Assembly (NCBI RefSeq): GCF_011759705.1
Contig: NZ_JAAOZF010000001.1
Coordinates: forward strand, 2,128,146-2,192,145
Source: Microbacterium ulmi
GTDB taxonomy: Bacteria > Actinomycetota > Actinomycetes > Actinomycetales > Microbacteriaceae
Direction of reading: 5' to 3'
Length of the DNA: 64,000 bases
Shown: positions 1-8,303 of the stretch, in pieces
How the letters are laid out: every line of letters begins with the position of its first letter
Position numbering within the stretch: the stretch's first letter is position 1
Position numbers and translations under genes: made by a program
The notes under the pieces: generated by a model
The model's database searches: none
What the model saw: only the letters and a program-made list of their open reading frames with translations
What the model was told of the DNA's origin: nothing

Positions 1-79
1 GCACAGCGACCGGCACACCCCCTGTGGTGCGATCAACGACGTGAAGCACTCGAGTCGACTCCTCGATCTGATGGGTCAT
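1..79 (-). CDS. Glycosyltransferase family 4, N-terminal fragment (cut by window edge)
   Basis: Reading leftward from an ATG at 79, the 26 codons before the window edge begin MTHQIEESTRVLHVVDRTTG and continue GVPVAV. The stretch RVLHVVDRTTGGVPVAV resembles the N-terminal beta strand and glycine loop of GT4 (GT-B fold) glycosyltransferases, which build exopolysaccharide repeat units from nucleotide sugars. It is transcribed divergently from the GT2 gene at 374; the 294 nt between them (80-373) hold only poor open frames and no site I recognise. Family assignment rests on 26 residues plus context, so it is tentative. Confidence 0.55.
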   Translation of the reverse strand, partial: MTHQIEESTRVLHVVDRTTGGVPVAV

Positions 80-373
80 GCGTCACGCAGCCCAGATCGG
101 TGTCGGACTTGGTCATTGGGATCTCCCTGAATGTGGAAGGGCCAACACGGGTCGTTGCGCGGTCTGTCACGAGGGTGCCCAGTATCACACATGGTCGTCA
201 ACTCCTGGCCTATCGATTCGGGGATTCGGGACTAGCAGTTCGCGGTGAGGCGGCAAGGACTCGCATGTCACTCAGCATTTGCGTCGGCGGATGTCGGTCT
301 CGCAACGCGGGTGGCTGCAAGCGGCGTGGTAGTTTCAACTGGGTGTCCGATTGTCGGCGAACGAAGGTCCAGT

Positions 374-1360
374 GTGGGCGTTGAGTTCTCATTCATCGTC
401 CCTGTCTACGGGGTCGAGTCGTATCTGCGGCAGTGTGTCGACAGTATCCTGGGGCAGTCCTTCCGCGATGTGGAGGTCATCCTGGTAGACGACGGCTCCC
501 CTGACGGGAGCTGGGCCATCTGCGATGAGTACGCGGCGGCCGACCCGCGGGTCCGCGTAATTCATCAGATGAACGCCGGGGCTGCGGCCGCGCGGAATGT
601 CGCGATGGGCTTCGCGTCAGGGGAGTTTGTGATCTTCGTTGACGGCGATGACTTCCTCCTCGGCCACGGAGTGCTTCACTGCGTCCATGAGGCGCTATCA
701 GAGCTGCATCCCGATGTCCTCGTCGTTGGCCATGAGAAGTACTGGGATGGCGATCCCGTGCTTGTGCAGCACCACGCCGCACAGCGCCGGACGCATGATC
801 TGGCGTGGATGATGCGTCACGACGTCTACCTGAACGCACCGTGGGACAAGGTCGCGCGGCGATCGTTGCTGGTCGATAGCGGCATTCAGTTCCCCGAGGA
901 TCTTCGTACGTCGGATGACGCCGTATGGAGCTCGGAACTGCTTCTGGCAACGGACAGAATCGTGCACACCCCGATCAAGTTCTACGGCTACAGACAGCGG
1001 CTCGGCTCCATCACGGCATCGTCCTCGGCAAGCAAGCTCGCCGATCTTCAGACGATATTCGACCAGGCGGCGGAGAGACTCGGCTCCTGCAACTATCCCG
1101 CACGTCGCAAGGCCTACGGCGCGTACTTCGCGCGTTTCCTCGCGTTCCTCATGGCGGCGACCTCACATGACGCAACAACGCAGAACCTGGAGTTCCTAGC
1201 GAAGCACCTGTACTTGCTGCCGTACGCGTGCTCGCGCAGAGCGCGGATGACCCGCGCCGCCGTACTCACGGTGGGCCTTCGGCAGACGGTAAGAATGACT
1301 GCGCGAGCACAGCGTTTCATTCATCGCAGGCGATCGAGCGCGGGAGCCGAGATGCGATGA
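374..1360 (+). CDS. GT2 glycosyltransferase (GT-A fold)
   Basis: A 328-residue family 2 glycosyltransferase expected to transfer a sugar from a nucleotide donor in exopolysaccharide assembly at the inner membrane face. Seen: IVPVYG near residue 8, the nucleotide-binding VDDGSPDG near 38-45, the NAGAAAARN segment near 67-75 and the metal-binding DGDD at 90-93. The C-terminal third is variable, as usual. The GTG at 374 is preferred because a GAAGG motif lies 6 nt upstream and the conserved domain starts at once; the frame is open back to 245, but those residues do not look like protein. Its stop overlaps the next start (ATGA). The acceptor cannot be told from sequence. Confidence 0.82.
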   Translation: MGVEFSFIVPVYGVESYLRQCVDSILGQSFRDVEVILVDDGSPDGSWAICDEYAAADPRVRVIHQMNAGAAAARNVAMGFASGEFVIFVDGDDFLLGHGVLHCVHEALSELHPDVLVVGHEKYWDGDPVLVQHHAAQRRTHDLAWMMRHDVYLNAPWDKVARRSLLVDSGIQFPEDLRTSDDAVWSSELLLATDRIVHTPIKFYGYRQRLGSITASSSASKLADLQTIFDQAAERLGSCNYPARRKAYGAYFARFLAFLMAATSHDATTQNLEFLAKHLYLLPYACSRRARMTRAAVLTVGLRQTVRMTARAQRFIHRRRSSAGAEMR

Positions 1361-2271
1361 GCGAGCGCATCACGGTAGGGATCCCCGTTGTGCGCGAGTT
1401 GGCGGCGCTACATCTAGCGGTGCGTTCCGTCTTTGCGCAGACCCATGAAGACTGGAAACTCCTTATCGTCTGTGACGGCTCGCCTCCCGAGGTCGTGCAG
1501 GCCGCACGAGCGATCCGAAGCCCTAGGGTCGAGGTCGTGGCTGATGGAGCTTCACGGGGATTGGCAGCGCGGCTCAATCAGATCACAGCTTTGGCCGACA
1601 CGCGGCTTGTCGCTCGTATGGATGCCGATGACCTCATGCATCCAACTCGGTTGCAGCGGCAGTTGGCCTACTTTCGCGAACATCCGTCGGTCGACGTGGT
1701 CGCTACGGGGGCGTGGGTCATCGACGATGTTGGGGTTGTGCAAGGGATGAACAGAGACCCTGGTGTACCCTCGCTGCCTGCCGGCTACCTCGGCAGCACG
1801 GTCTTCTGCCATCCATCCGTCGTGTTCACACGCGAGTGGTCGCTTCGTTACCCCTACTCGCCGGATTGGGTGCGGACGGAAGATAAGGAGCTCTGGCTAC
1901 GGAGTCAGGCTGGGAGCAGCTTTGCGAGGATCGCCGATCCGCTGATCTTCTACAGGATTGCGCGGTCTCCTGATGCTGCCAAGCAGGCACTCACCTATCG
2001 CTTCGATCGCCGCCTAATGCGCGAATACTGGCGCAAGGTGGGTGCGACACGCGCAGAGTGGCTTCGCCAGGACCTGCGGTCGCGCGGGAAGCAGATGCTT
2101 CTCCCGGTTGCACGTGCCACGGGGCAGACAGGCAACGCCTATGGGAGGAAGTTCCTTCCAGCGCCACATGGTGAGATGGTTCGCGCGCAGGACGTCGTCG
2201 CGAAGATCGAGACCACTCGAGTTTCGGGGTGGGACGATGGTGACGTAATCCTCGAGGAATCTCGCCGATGA
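1357..2271 (+). CDS. GT2 glycosyltransferase
   Basis: A second family 2 glycosyltransferase (304 residues), probably adding another residue to the same polysaccharide. Seen: VGIPVVRELAAL at the N terminus, CDGSPPE at about 39-45 in the nucleotide-binding position, RGLAARLNQ near 68-74 and MDADD at 88-92 as the DxD metal motif, followed by LMHPTRLQRQ typical of this family. ATG 1357 overlaps the stop of the preceding gene by 4 nt, so the two are translationally coupled. The open frame begins further upstream at 1228, but that part only reads through the C terminus of the upstream gene out of frame. Confidence 0.85.
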   Translation: MSERITVGIPVVRELAALHLAVRSVFAQTHEDWKLLIVCDGSPPEVVQAARAIRSPRVEVVADGASRGLAARLNQITALADTRLVARMDADDLMHPTRLQRQLAYFREHPSVDVVATGAWVIDDVGVVQGMNRDPGVPSLPAGYLGSTVFCHPSVVFTREWSLRYPYSPDWVRTEDKELWLRSQAGSSFARIADPLIFYRIARSPDAAKQALTYRFDRRLMREYWRKVGATRAEWLRQDLRSRGKQMLLPVARATGQTGNAYGRKFLPAPHGEMVRAQDVVAKIETTRVSGWDDGDVILEESRR

Positions 2272-3410
2272 ACGGGACGCTGGTCGTCACTCGCCACTAC
2301 ATCCGGAACTACGGCTCGGCACTCCAGGCCTTCGCCACGCAACAGCTTCTTCAGCAGAGCGGCAACACCCCCATCTTCCTCGACTATCGAGAAGTCTCGG
2401 CAGACCTCGAGGACACCCCCGCCGGATACTCAGCACCGCGGCCCGGACCTCGTGGATGGGCGCGCGGACTTGCCTACCACTTGTACCGTCAGCGAGATGC
2501 TCGCTTACGAGGGGAGGTCTTCGAGAAGTTCATCGTGCACAGGCTCCAGCTGACAACCCGGACATACCGGACGTACAACGACCTCGTCGAGGACGGTGTG
2601 CTCGCGAGCCAAGCGTTGGCGTACTGCGTCGGCTCCGATCAAGTGTGGAATGCGGAGTACAACGTGGACAACAGGGCGTACTTTCTCAACTTCTCACCAC
2701 CGGAGTCCACGCGCTTCAGCCTGTCATCGTCGATCGGCACCCGGCGCTTTCCCTCTCGGATCGAGTCATCTCTTGTGGAGCGGCTTCGAACCTTTTCAGG
2801 CATCTCAGTGAGGGAGAGCGATGCCGCGGACTACCTGACCGGCTTCGGGCTGAACGTACTTCATCACGTGGATCCCACTTTGGGCCTCTCCGCACGCGAC
2901 TGGCGGGCGTTTGCAGCGAAGCCGCGAGTACCCGGACCGTATGTGCTCGTGTATCAACTCAACGCAAGTCGGGAGATGGACCTCGCGGCTCGTGCCGTTG
3001 GCCGCGAACTCGGATTGCCTGTGCACCGGATCGAGTACTGGAAGACCTTCCGCGGGCAAGGCGCGAGAAAGATCATGCGTCCCTCGGTAGAAGAGTTCGT
3101 CGGCCTCATCGATGACGCCGCTTTTGTGATCACAGACTCATTTCACGGGTGCGCGTTCTCGGCGAGTCTCGCCAGGCCGTTTGCGGCTGTTCTGCCTCCA
3201 AGGTACGGGTCGCGCATCTCCTCCCTCCTCACGCTGCTGGGACTCCAGCACCGTCGAGTTGAGTCGGCGCAAGCTGCTCACGACCTTGTCCGATCCGAGC
3301 CAAGACTCTCTGTGCTCGATGACGTCCTCGAACGCGAGCGAGTTGCGCTCCGCGAGTACGTGGGAAGATTTTCGCCTCCTGCCGAACGACGAGTCACGAT
3401 CGCGCGTTAA
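2268..3410 (+). CDS. Polysaccharide pyruvyl transferase family protein
   Basis: A 380-residue protein of the polysaccharide pyruvyl transferase family (PF04230), which ketalises sugars with pyruvate from phosphoenolpyruvate and gives the polymer negative charge. Family-like segments are TRHYIRNYGSALQAFATQQL at the N terminus, GSDQVWNAEYN mid-protein and ITDSFHGCAFSASLARPFAAV near the C terminus; the SFHG-type motif is the most diagnostic. ATG 2268 overlaps the previous stop, making a three-gene coupled unit with the two GT2 genes. It ends 72 nt before the oppositely oriented sugar transferase gene. Base composition is more A+T-rich than the rest of the window. Donor and acceptor are inferred from the family only. 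Confidence 0.82.
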   Translation: MNGTLVVTRHYIRNYGSALQAFATQQLLQQSGNTPIFLDYREVSADLEDTPAGYSAPRPGPRGWARGLAYHLYRQRDARLRGEVFEKFIVHRLQLTTRTYRTYNDLVEDGVLASQALAYCVGSDQVWNAEYNVDNRAYFLNFSPPESTRFSLSSSIGTRRFPSRIESSLVERLRTFSGISVRESDAADYLTGFGLNVLHHVDPTLGLSARDWRAFAAKPRVPGPYVLVYQLNASREMDLAARAVGRELGLPVHRIEYWKTFRGQGARKIMRPSVEEFVGLIDDAAFVITDSFHGCAFSASLARPFAAVLPPRYGSRISSLLTLLGLQHRRVESAQAAHDLVRSEPRLSVLDDVLERERVALREYVGRFSPPAERRVTIAR

Positions 3411-3482
3411 GCACGCACTGACTCTGCTCGCCCGAGGTCGCCTTCGAGACTATCGAGGAAGCGCGATCAGTCCCGCCCACCC

Positions 3483-5006
3483 CTACCTGGCGCCACTTCC
3501 TGGGGCGATGACGGCCTTGATCGTCTTCGTCATGATGCTGATGTCGCTCAGCAATGACCAGTTTTCCACGTAGTAGAGGTCGAGTTTTACCGCGTTGGCC
3601 CAATCGAGAGTCGACCTCCCACTCACCTGCCACAGCCCCGTGATGCCCGGGCGGGTGAGGAGGCGGCGCTGCGCGGCATCCGAGTAGAGCGCCACTTCCG
3701 CGGCGATCTGCGGGCGGGGGCCCACGAGGCTCATCGAGCCGCCCAGCACGTTGAGGAGCTGGGGGAGCTCGTCGAGCGAGTACTTGCGGATGAACCGCCC
3801 CACGGGGGTGACGCGGGGGTCGTCCTGGACCTTGAAGAGCGGGATCTCGCCGGTGCCCTGCGCCGCCAGGAGCGCGTCGAGCTCGGCTTCGGCACCCACC
3901 CGCATCGAGCGGAACTTGAACATGCGGAAGGGCTCGCCGTTCATCCCGATGCGCTCATGAGTGAACAGCACGGGGCCGCGGCTCGAGGCCTTCACGGCGA
4001 TCGCGACGAGAAGCAGCACGGGAGAGAGCAGCACGAGAAGGGCCGCCGACACGACGACGTCGAAGCCTCGCTTGATGAAGCGCTGGCCGCGCGTGAAGCG
4101 CGGGGTCTCGACGTGGATGAGCGGAAGACCCGAGACGGGGCGCGTGTGGATGCGAGGCCCCGCGATGTCGACGATGCTCGGTGCGAGCACGAGGTGCTGC
4201 CGGCCCGCCTCGAGGCTCCACGAGATCTCCTTGACCCGCGCGGGCGGCAGCTCGTCGGTGCTCGTGACCGCGACCGTGTCGGCGTGGACGGCGCGGGTCG
4301 CAGCCTCGACCGAGTCGACGTCGCCGATGATCGGGATGCCGGTGCCGTCGACAGCGGTCCCGGACCTGCCCGACGGCACGCACGCACCGATCACGAGGTA
4401 TCCCGCCTCGGGCGTGCGGGAGAGCTCGGCCGCGATCTGCGCCACCGACTGCTCCGACCCCACGAGCAGGACGCGCGCCGAGTACTCGCCCATGGAACGC
4501 TGCGCGACGAGCCACTGACGCCAGAGCCAGCGCTCCACGACGAGGACTGCGACCCCGAGCGGCAGGCTGATCAGCAGGAAGCCACGCGCGACGTCGATGC
4601 GCAGAAGGAACCCGGCGATCGCGACGAAGCCGAACAGGCGCAGGCTTGCATCCGCGACGCGGACGTACTCGGTCGTGCCCGTTCCGACCACGCGTTCGCT
4701 GCGGGAGTCGACGAGGCTGAGCGCCCACATCCACAAGACGATGAGGGCGACGGACAAGGCCCAGTACGACAGGACGGGAAGCCCCGCGATGTCGACGGGA
4801 TCGACGCCGAGCCAGGCGATCTGAGTGCCGAAGACGACCCATACGAGCGCGAGGACGTCTGTGATCCACAGGCGGCGGCTGTATCTGCGGCGCCAGAGGT
4901 CGGCATCGTGGCGTTTGGCGGATGACAGGTGGGTCGCGCGTGCCGGAGATGGTGCCTCGATGACGGCGGACTGCGCGAGGACCGCGTTCAGTGGAGCGTC
5001 TGTCAC
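3483..5006 (-). CDS. Exopolysaccharide polyprenyl-glycosylphosphotransferase (initiating sugar transferase)
   Basis: A 507-residue integral membrane enzyme that starts polysaccharide synthesis by moving a sugar-1-phosphate onto undecaprenyl phosphate. The N-terminal half has several hydrophobic spans and a CoA-binding-3-like Rossmann region; the C-terminal Bac_transf domain is clear: RGFDVVVSAALLVLLSPVLL (membrane re-entrant segment), FRMFKFRSMRVGAEAE, SLDELPQLLNVLGGSMSLVG, and RPGITGLWQVSGRS followed by DLYYVENWSLLSDI. The GTG at 5006 is chosen because a strong TAGGAGGGA site lies just upstream; the frame is open to 5126. It faces the pyruvyl transferase gene tail to tail. The primed sugar is unknown. 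Confidence 0.92.
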   Translation of the reverse strand: MTDAPLNAVLAQSAVIEAPSPARATHLSSAKRHDADLWRRRYSRRLWITDVLALVWVVFGTQIAWLGVDPVDIAGLPVLSYWALSVALIVLWMWALSLVDSRSERVVGTGTTEYVRVADASLRLFGFVAIAGFLLRIDVARGFLLISLPLGVAVLVVERWLWRQWLVAQRSMGEYSARVLLVGSEQSVAQIAAELSRTPEAGYLVIGACVPSGRSGTAVDGTGIPIIGDVDSVEAATRAVHADTVAVTSTDELPPARVKEISWSLEAGRQHLVLAPSIVDIAGPRIHTRPVSGLPLIHVETPRFTRGQRFIKRGFDVVVSAALLVLLSPVLLLVAIAVKASSRGPVLFTHERIGMNGEPFRMFKFRSMRVGAEAELDALLAAQGTGEIPLFKVQDDPRVTPVGRFIRKYSLDELPQLLNVLGGSMSLVGPRPQIAAEVALYSDAAQRRLLTRPGITGLWQVSGRSTLDWANAVKLDLYYVENWSLLSDISIMTKTIKAVIAPGSGAR

Positions 5007-5048
5007 GACTCGGGTCCCTCCTAACCCCCCGGTTGGAAACCTTTTCTG

Positions 5049-5054
5049 AGAGTA
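5049..5054 (-). promoter_or_regulatory. Putative -10 box for the sugar transferase gene
   Basis: TACTCT on the minus strand, about 45 nt upstream of the GTG at 5006, fits the actinobacterial TANNNT -10 consensus. No clear -35 is visible. The remaining intergenic DNA up to 5189 contains short CG-rich inverted repeats but no gene. Confidence 0.35.
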
Positions 5055-5189
5055 CCCCGTGAGCGGCGTTCGGGGGAGGCGAGGATGACTCGGCGGGTTA
5101 CGGGAGCGTAAATTCCCGGCGGACACGTCCGGACGGGCACGTCCGATGACGGCCCGTCCATCTCGACTCGCTCGCTCGACGAGCGGCGG

Positions 5190-6095
5190 TCAGCCGATGC
5201 GGGAGACCGCGTCGCCCGCCCACAGCCAGAGGGCGTCGCCGACGGCGGCGAGGGCGATCGGGCCCGCGGAGTCCGCCGCCGCGCACGTCACCCGCGTGCC
5301 CGCAGCGGGATCCGCGCCGTCGAATCGCGTGATCGCGAGCCCCGTGCAGTCCTCCGCGGTGTGCGCCGACCACAGGTCGCCCGACGAGATCGCGACGGCC
5401 GCGGCATCCGTTCCGGGAAGCGGGAGCCAGGCGTTGTCGGGACTCAGGACGTACGCCGTGCCGTCGCACACGAGCGCGACGACGGGGCCCGTCGCGCGGA
5501 GCCCGTGAGCGTCGGGGCACGGGGCGGCGACCCGGCCTGTCCGCGTATGCACGACGGCGGCGTCGAAGACGTCGACGTACCGCGACTGCGCGAGCACGTC
5601 GGGGTACGAGTCCCAGAACTCGCCCTCCGTGTAGGTGCGCAGCGCCTGCGTGTCGCAGCCGCCGCCGACACCCGCGACGATGCCCGCCTCGCTCCCCTCG
5701 AACACGTCCAGCGACGCGACCTGCGCCGCACCGCGGTATCGCGGCGTGACGTCGGTCCACATCGCCCCGCCGTCGACCGAGCGCTCCAGGAGCGGACCCT
5801 CCTTCGCGCACGCCCCCGCCGTCGCACGCCACATCGCGCCGGGCCCCACCGCGAGGAACCGCTCGGACTGGCGGGGGCGCGCCTCGGGCGTGGGAGTCGC
5901 GCTCGGCGTGGGCGAGGGAGTCTGCACGCCGAGCGCGAACGTCGGCACGGGCGCCGCCGTGCCCTCGGGAACGGCGCGCTCGCCGCGCTCCACCGCCAAG
6001 GCGGCGAGGATGCCGACCCCCGCCGCCAGTGCGACGACTGCCACGATCGCGATCCACGTCGAGCCGACCCGGTGCCCGGTGCTCCTCGTGGCCAT
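5190..6095 (-). CDS. Membrane-anchored protein with WD40/BNR-like repeats, unknown role in EPS locus
   Basis: A 301-residue protein with a short cytoplasmic N terminus, one membrane helix (about 14-36, WIAIVAVVALAAGVGILAAL), a Pro/Thr linker (TPSPTPSATPTPEARPR) and an extracellular part with repeated short strands (for example ERSVDGGAMWTDVTPRY and AISSGDLWSAHTAEDC), reminiscent of BNR/sialidase-type beta propellers. Paired Cys residues suggest disulfides outside the cell. ATG 6095 has GTAGGAG upstream, and that site overlaps the stop of the BY-kinase gene, so the two are coupled. The context suggests a structural or regulatory role in polysaccharide export, but no enzyme motif is seen. Confidence 0.75.
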   Translation of the reverse strand: MATRSTGHRVGSTWIAIVAVVALAAGVGILAALAVERGERAVPEGTAAPVPTFALGVQTPSPTPSATPTPEARPRQSERFLAVGPGAMWRATAGACAKEGPLLERSVDGGAMWTDVTPRYRGAAQVASLDVFEGSEAGIVAGVGGGCDTQALRTYTEGEFWDSYPDVLAQSRYVDVFDAAVVHTRTGRVAAPCPDAHGLRATGPVVALVCDGTAYVLSPDNAWLPLPGTDAAAVAISSGDLWSAHTAEDCTGLAITRFDGADPAAGTRVTCAAADSAGPIALAAVGDALWLWAGDAVSRIG

Positions 6096-6103
6096 CGCGT
6101 CTC

Positions 6104-7534
6104 CTACGGAGCGGTCTGAGGCGGCGTCTTGGGGGAACGGCCGCGGCGAGTCGGCTTGTCGGGCGCGGCCACGTGGCCGTACTTGTACCCATACCCGTAG
6201 CCGTACCCGTAGGCGTACGCGTCCGGGCCCCGTGTCGGCACCATCGACAGCACCATCCCCGCGACCTTCGCGTCGACCGTCTGCAGGGCGTCGACCGCAG
6301 CCGTGAGCTGGTGGCGGTTCGTGCTGCCCGCAGACACGACCACGATCGCGCCACTGGTCGCCTTCGCGAGGATCGCGGCATCCGTCACGGGAAGCAGAGG
6401 AGGAGAGTCGCACAGCACGACGTCGAAGTCGCGCTCGAGCGCCTCGAGCAGGACGCGCATCTGCTGCGAGCCGAGCAGCTCGCTCGGGTTCGGCGGCACC
6501 TTGCCCGCCGGCAGCACGTACAGCGTGCGCTGGCCCCAGGGCAGCATGACCTCGGAGATGCGCGCGCGGCCGATCAGCACGTCGGTCAGTCCCACGGCCC
6601 CCTCGATGCCGAGGTAGTCGGCGACCTTGGGCTTTCGCAGATCGGTGTCGAGGAGCGCGACGCGCTTGCCCGCGTCGGCGAGCGCGATCGCGAGATTGAT
6701 CGTCGTCGTCGACTTGCCCTCGTTGGGCACGCTCGAGGTGATGACGAAGCTTGCGCGACCCCCCATGTCGAGGAACTGCAGGTTCGTGCGCAGCGCGCGG
6801 AAGGACTCCGCACGCGGACTGAGCGGGTCGGCGTGCACGATGAGAGGACGCGACGGCGCCTTGGGGTCGAAGGCGATCGCGCCGATGATCGGCGCGGTCG
6901 TGATCATCTCGACGTCATGGGGCGTGCGGATGCGGGTGTCGAGCACCGAGCGCAGGACCGCGATGCCGATGCCGATCGCCAGCCCCACGAGAGCGCCCAG
7001 GGCGAGGTTCAGGGGGACGTTCGGGCTCGATGGGGCGAGCGCCGGGAGCGCGTCCTTCACGCGGGTGAGCCGGACGGGGCTCGTGTCGGTGCCGTTGGGC
7101 GTCTCGATCGACTCGACCGCCGACGTGAGGCTCGCGGCCAGCGCGTTGGAGATGTCGGCCGCCTTCACGGGGTCGGCGTCCTCCACCGTGATCGTGATGA
7201 GGGTCGTGTTGAGCGCGGCCGACGCCGTCACCTGCTCGGACAGCTCGCCCGCCGTCGTGCCGAGCTGGAGCTTCGCGATGACGGGATTCATGACGATCGG
7301 CGTCGACACGAGATTCGTGTACGTCGTCACGCGGGACTGCGTGAAGTTCTGCCCCTGCTGCAGCTCGGCGACCGTGCCGCCCGCCTGCGTCGACACGAAG
7401 ACGGTGCTGGACGCCTCGAAGAGGGGAGTGCGGGTGAGCGAGTACAGCGCGCCGGCGCCGACACCCACGAGCGTCGCAATGACGATGATCACCCAGTTCT
7501 TGCGGAGGATGCGGATGTAGTCGCTGAGCTCCAT
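6104..7534 (-). CDS. Wzz-type chain-length regulator fused to BY-type tyrosine kinase
   Basis: A 476-residue polysaccharide co-polymerase/bacterial tyrosine kinase controlling capsule or EPS chain length and export. The N-terminal Wzz domain has a first helix at about 14-34, an extracytoplasmic part and a second helix at about 176-195. The kinase domain follows: Walker A SSVPNEGKSTTT near 267-278, Walker A' VALLDTDLRKP near 292-302 and Walker B VVLCDSPPLL near 375. The C terminus carries a tyrosine cluster of alternating Tyr-Gly residues, the autophosphorylation tail. ATG 7534 has GAGAGG upstream. The phosphatase gene upstream on the same strand is its expected partner. Confidence 0.93.
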   Translation of the reverse strand: MELSDYIRILRKNWVIIVIATLVGVGAGALYSLTRTPLFEASSTVFVSTQAGGTVAELQQGQNFTQSRVTTYTNLVSTPIVMNPVIAKLQLGTTAGELSEQVTASAALNTTLITITVEDADPVKAADISNALAASLTSAVESIETPNGTDTSPVRLTRVKDALPALAPSSPNVPLNLALGALVGLAIGIGIAVLRSVLDTRIRTPHDVEMITTAPIIGAIAFDPKAPSRPLIVHADPLSPRAESFRALRTNLQFLDMGGRASFVITSSVPNEGKSTTTINLAIALADAGKRVALLDTDLRKPKVADYLGIEGAVGLTDVLIGRARISEVMLPWGQRTLYVLPAGKVPPNPSELLGSQQMRVLLEALERDFDVVLCDSPPLLPVTDAAILAKATSGAIVVVSAGSTNRHQLTAAVDALQTVDAKVAGMVLSMVPTRGPDAYAYGYGYGYGYKYGHVAAPDKPTRRGRSPKTPPQTAP

Positions 7535-7641
7535 GCTGCCTCTCGGGTCGCACGCGGGCGCGGGGTTGGCCCCATCTTGCCACAGCGGGTCGCGCGGCCC
7601 CCGGGTCTGCAGCCGGCGGCCGTCCGCATCCGCGGCGACGC

Positions 7642-8262
7642 TCAGACGCCGTGCGCCGACCCGGACAGCGGGGGCGCGAGGGTCGCCCACAGCGTGCGCA
7701 CGACGGCGTCGACGGCGGGGTCCAGCTGAGCGGCTGAACGCTGATACGTCGCCCACGACCGGCGGTACGGGTCGACGACGTCATCGTCGGAGGGGTCGCC
7801 GGGCGTGAGGACGAGGCCGCGATGGGATGCCACGGCCGCAGCCGCGGCGCGGACGCGGGACGCGGCATCCGTCCCCTCCTCCGCCGCCTGCCGCAGCTCT
7901 GCGGCGGGCGTCGCCGCTGCCAGGCGCGCGAACTCGCGGATCGTGAACGTCGACCGGAGCCGGCTCGGCGCGAGCTCGGCGACGAGCCGGCGGTGCTCGC
8001 GCGTCATCGTGAGGATGAGGTCGGGGCTCGACAGCAGGGCCTCGGTCACGCTGCGGGACCGGTGCCGTTCGGCTTCGCCCGGGTCGATCCCGCGCTCGAC
8101 CGCGAGCCGTACGGCCTCGGCCGTCATGGGGGCGTCGGCGACGGCGCGCGTTCCGGCGCTCGAGATGCGCGCGCCGAGCGGCGCGAGCCGTGCACGCAGG
8201 AGGAGACCCGCGAGGGGAGAGCGGCAGACGTTGCCCGTGCACACGACGAGGATCTCGAACAC
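7642..8262 (-). CDS. Low-molecular-weight protein-tyrosine phosphatase (Wzb-like)
   Basis: A 206-residue cytoplasmic phosphatase. The catalytic P-loop CX5R is at residues 8-14 (CTGNVCR followed by SP), and the acid/base aspartate is in VVDPYRRSW in the C-terminal third. In EPS loci this enzyme dephosphorylates the tyrosine-rich tail of the co-located BY-kinase and so cycles chain-length control. It is somewhat longer than the roughly 150-residue family core. It is followed 107 nt downstream by the BY-kinase gene on the same strand and is divergent from the CPBP protease gene. An arsenate-reductase-like role is the main alternative but is less likely here. Confidence 0.9.
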   Translation of the reverse strand: MFEILVVCTGNVCRSPLAGLLLRARLAPLGARISSAGTRAVADAPMTAEAVRLAVERGIDPGEAERHRSRSVTEALLSSPDLILTMTREHRRLVAELAPSRLRSTFTIREFARLAAATPAAELRQAAEEGTDAASRVRAAAAAVASHRGLVLTPGDPSDDDVVDPYRRSWATYQRSAAQLDPAVDAVVRTLWATLAPPLSGSAHGV

Positions 8263-8291
8263 CGGGGGGAGCCTCCGCGAAGTCTCGACGG

Positions 8292-8297
8292 TAACGT
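8292..8297 (+). promoter_or_regulatory. -10 box of a probable leaderless transcript (CPBP protease 1)
   Basis: TAACGT ends 6 nt before the GTG at 8304. No Shine-Dalgarno site is present, so transcription probably starts at the start codon. Confidence 0.6.
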
Positions 8298-8303
8298 GGG
8301 CGC

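Noticed and set aside
100..384. 94-codon plus-strand open frame in the divergent EPS promoter region
   Set aside because: No family resemblance, no ribosome site, and it overlaps the GT2 start in another frame.
3957..4925. 322-codon plus-strand open frame
   Set aside because: Antisense to the clear sugar transferase domain; composition typical of a shadow.
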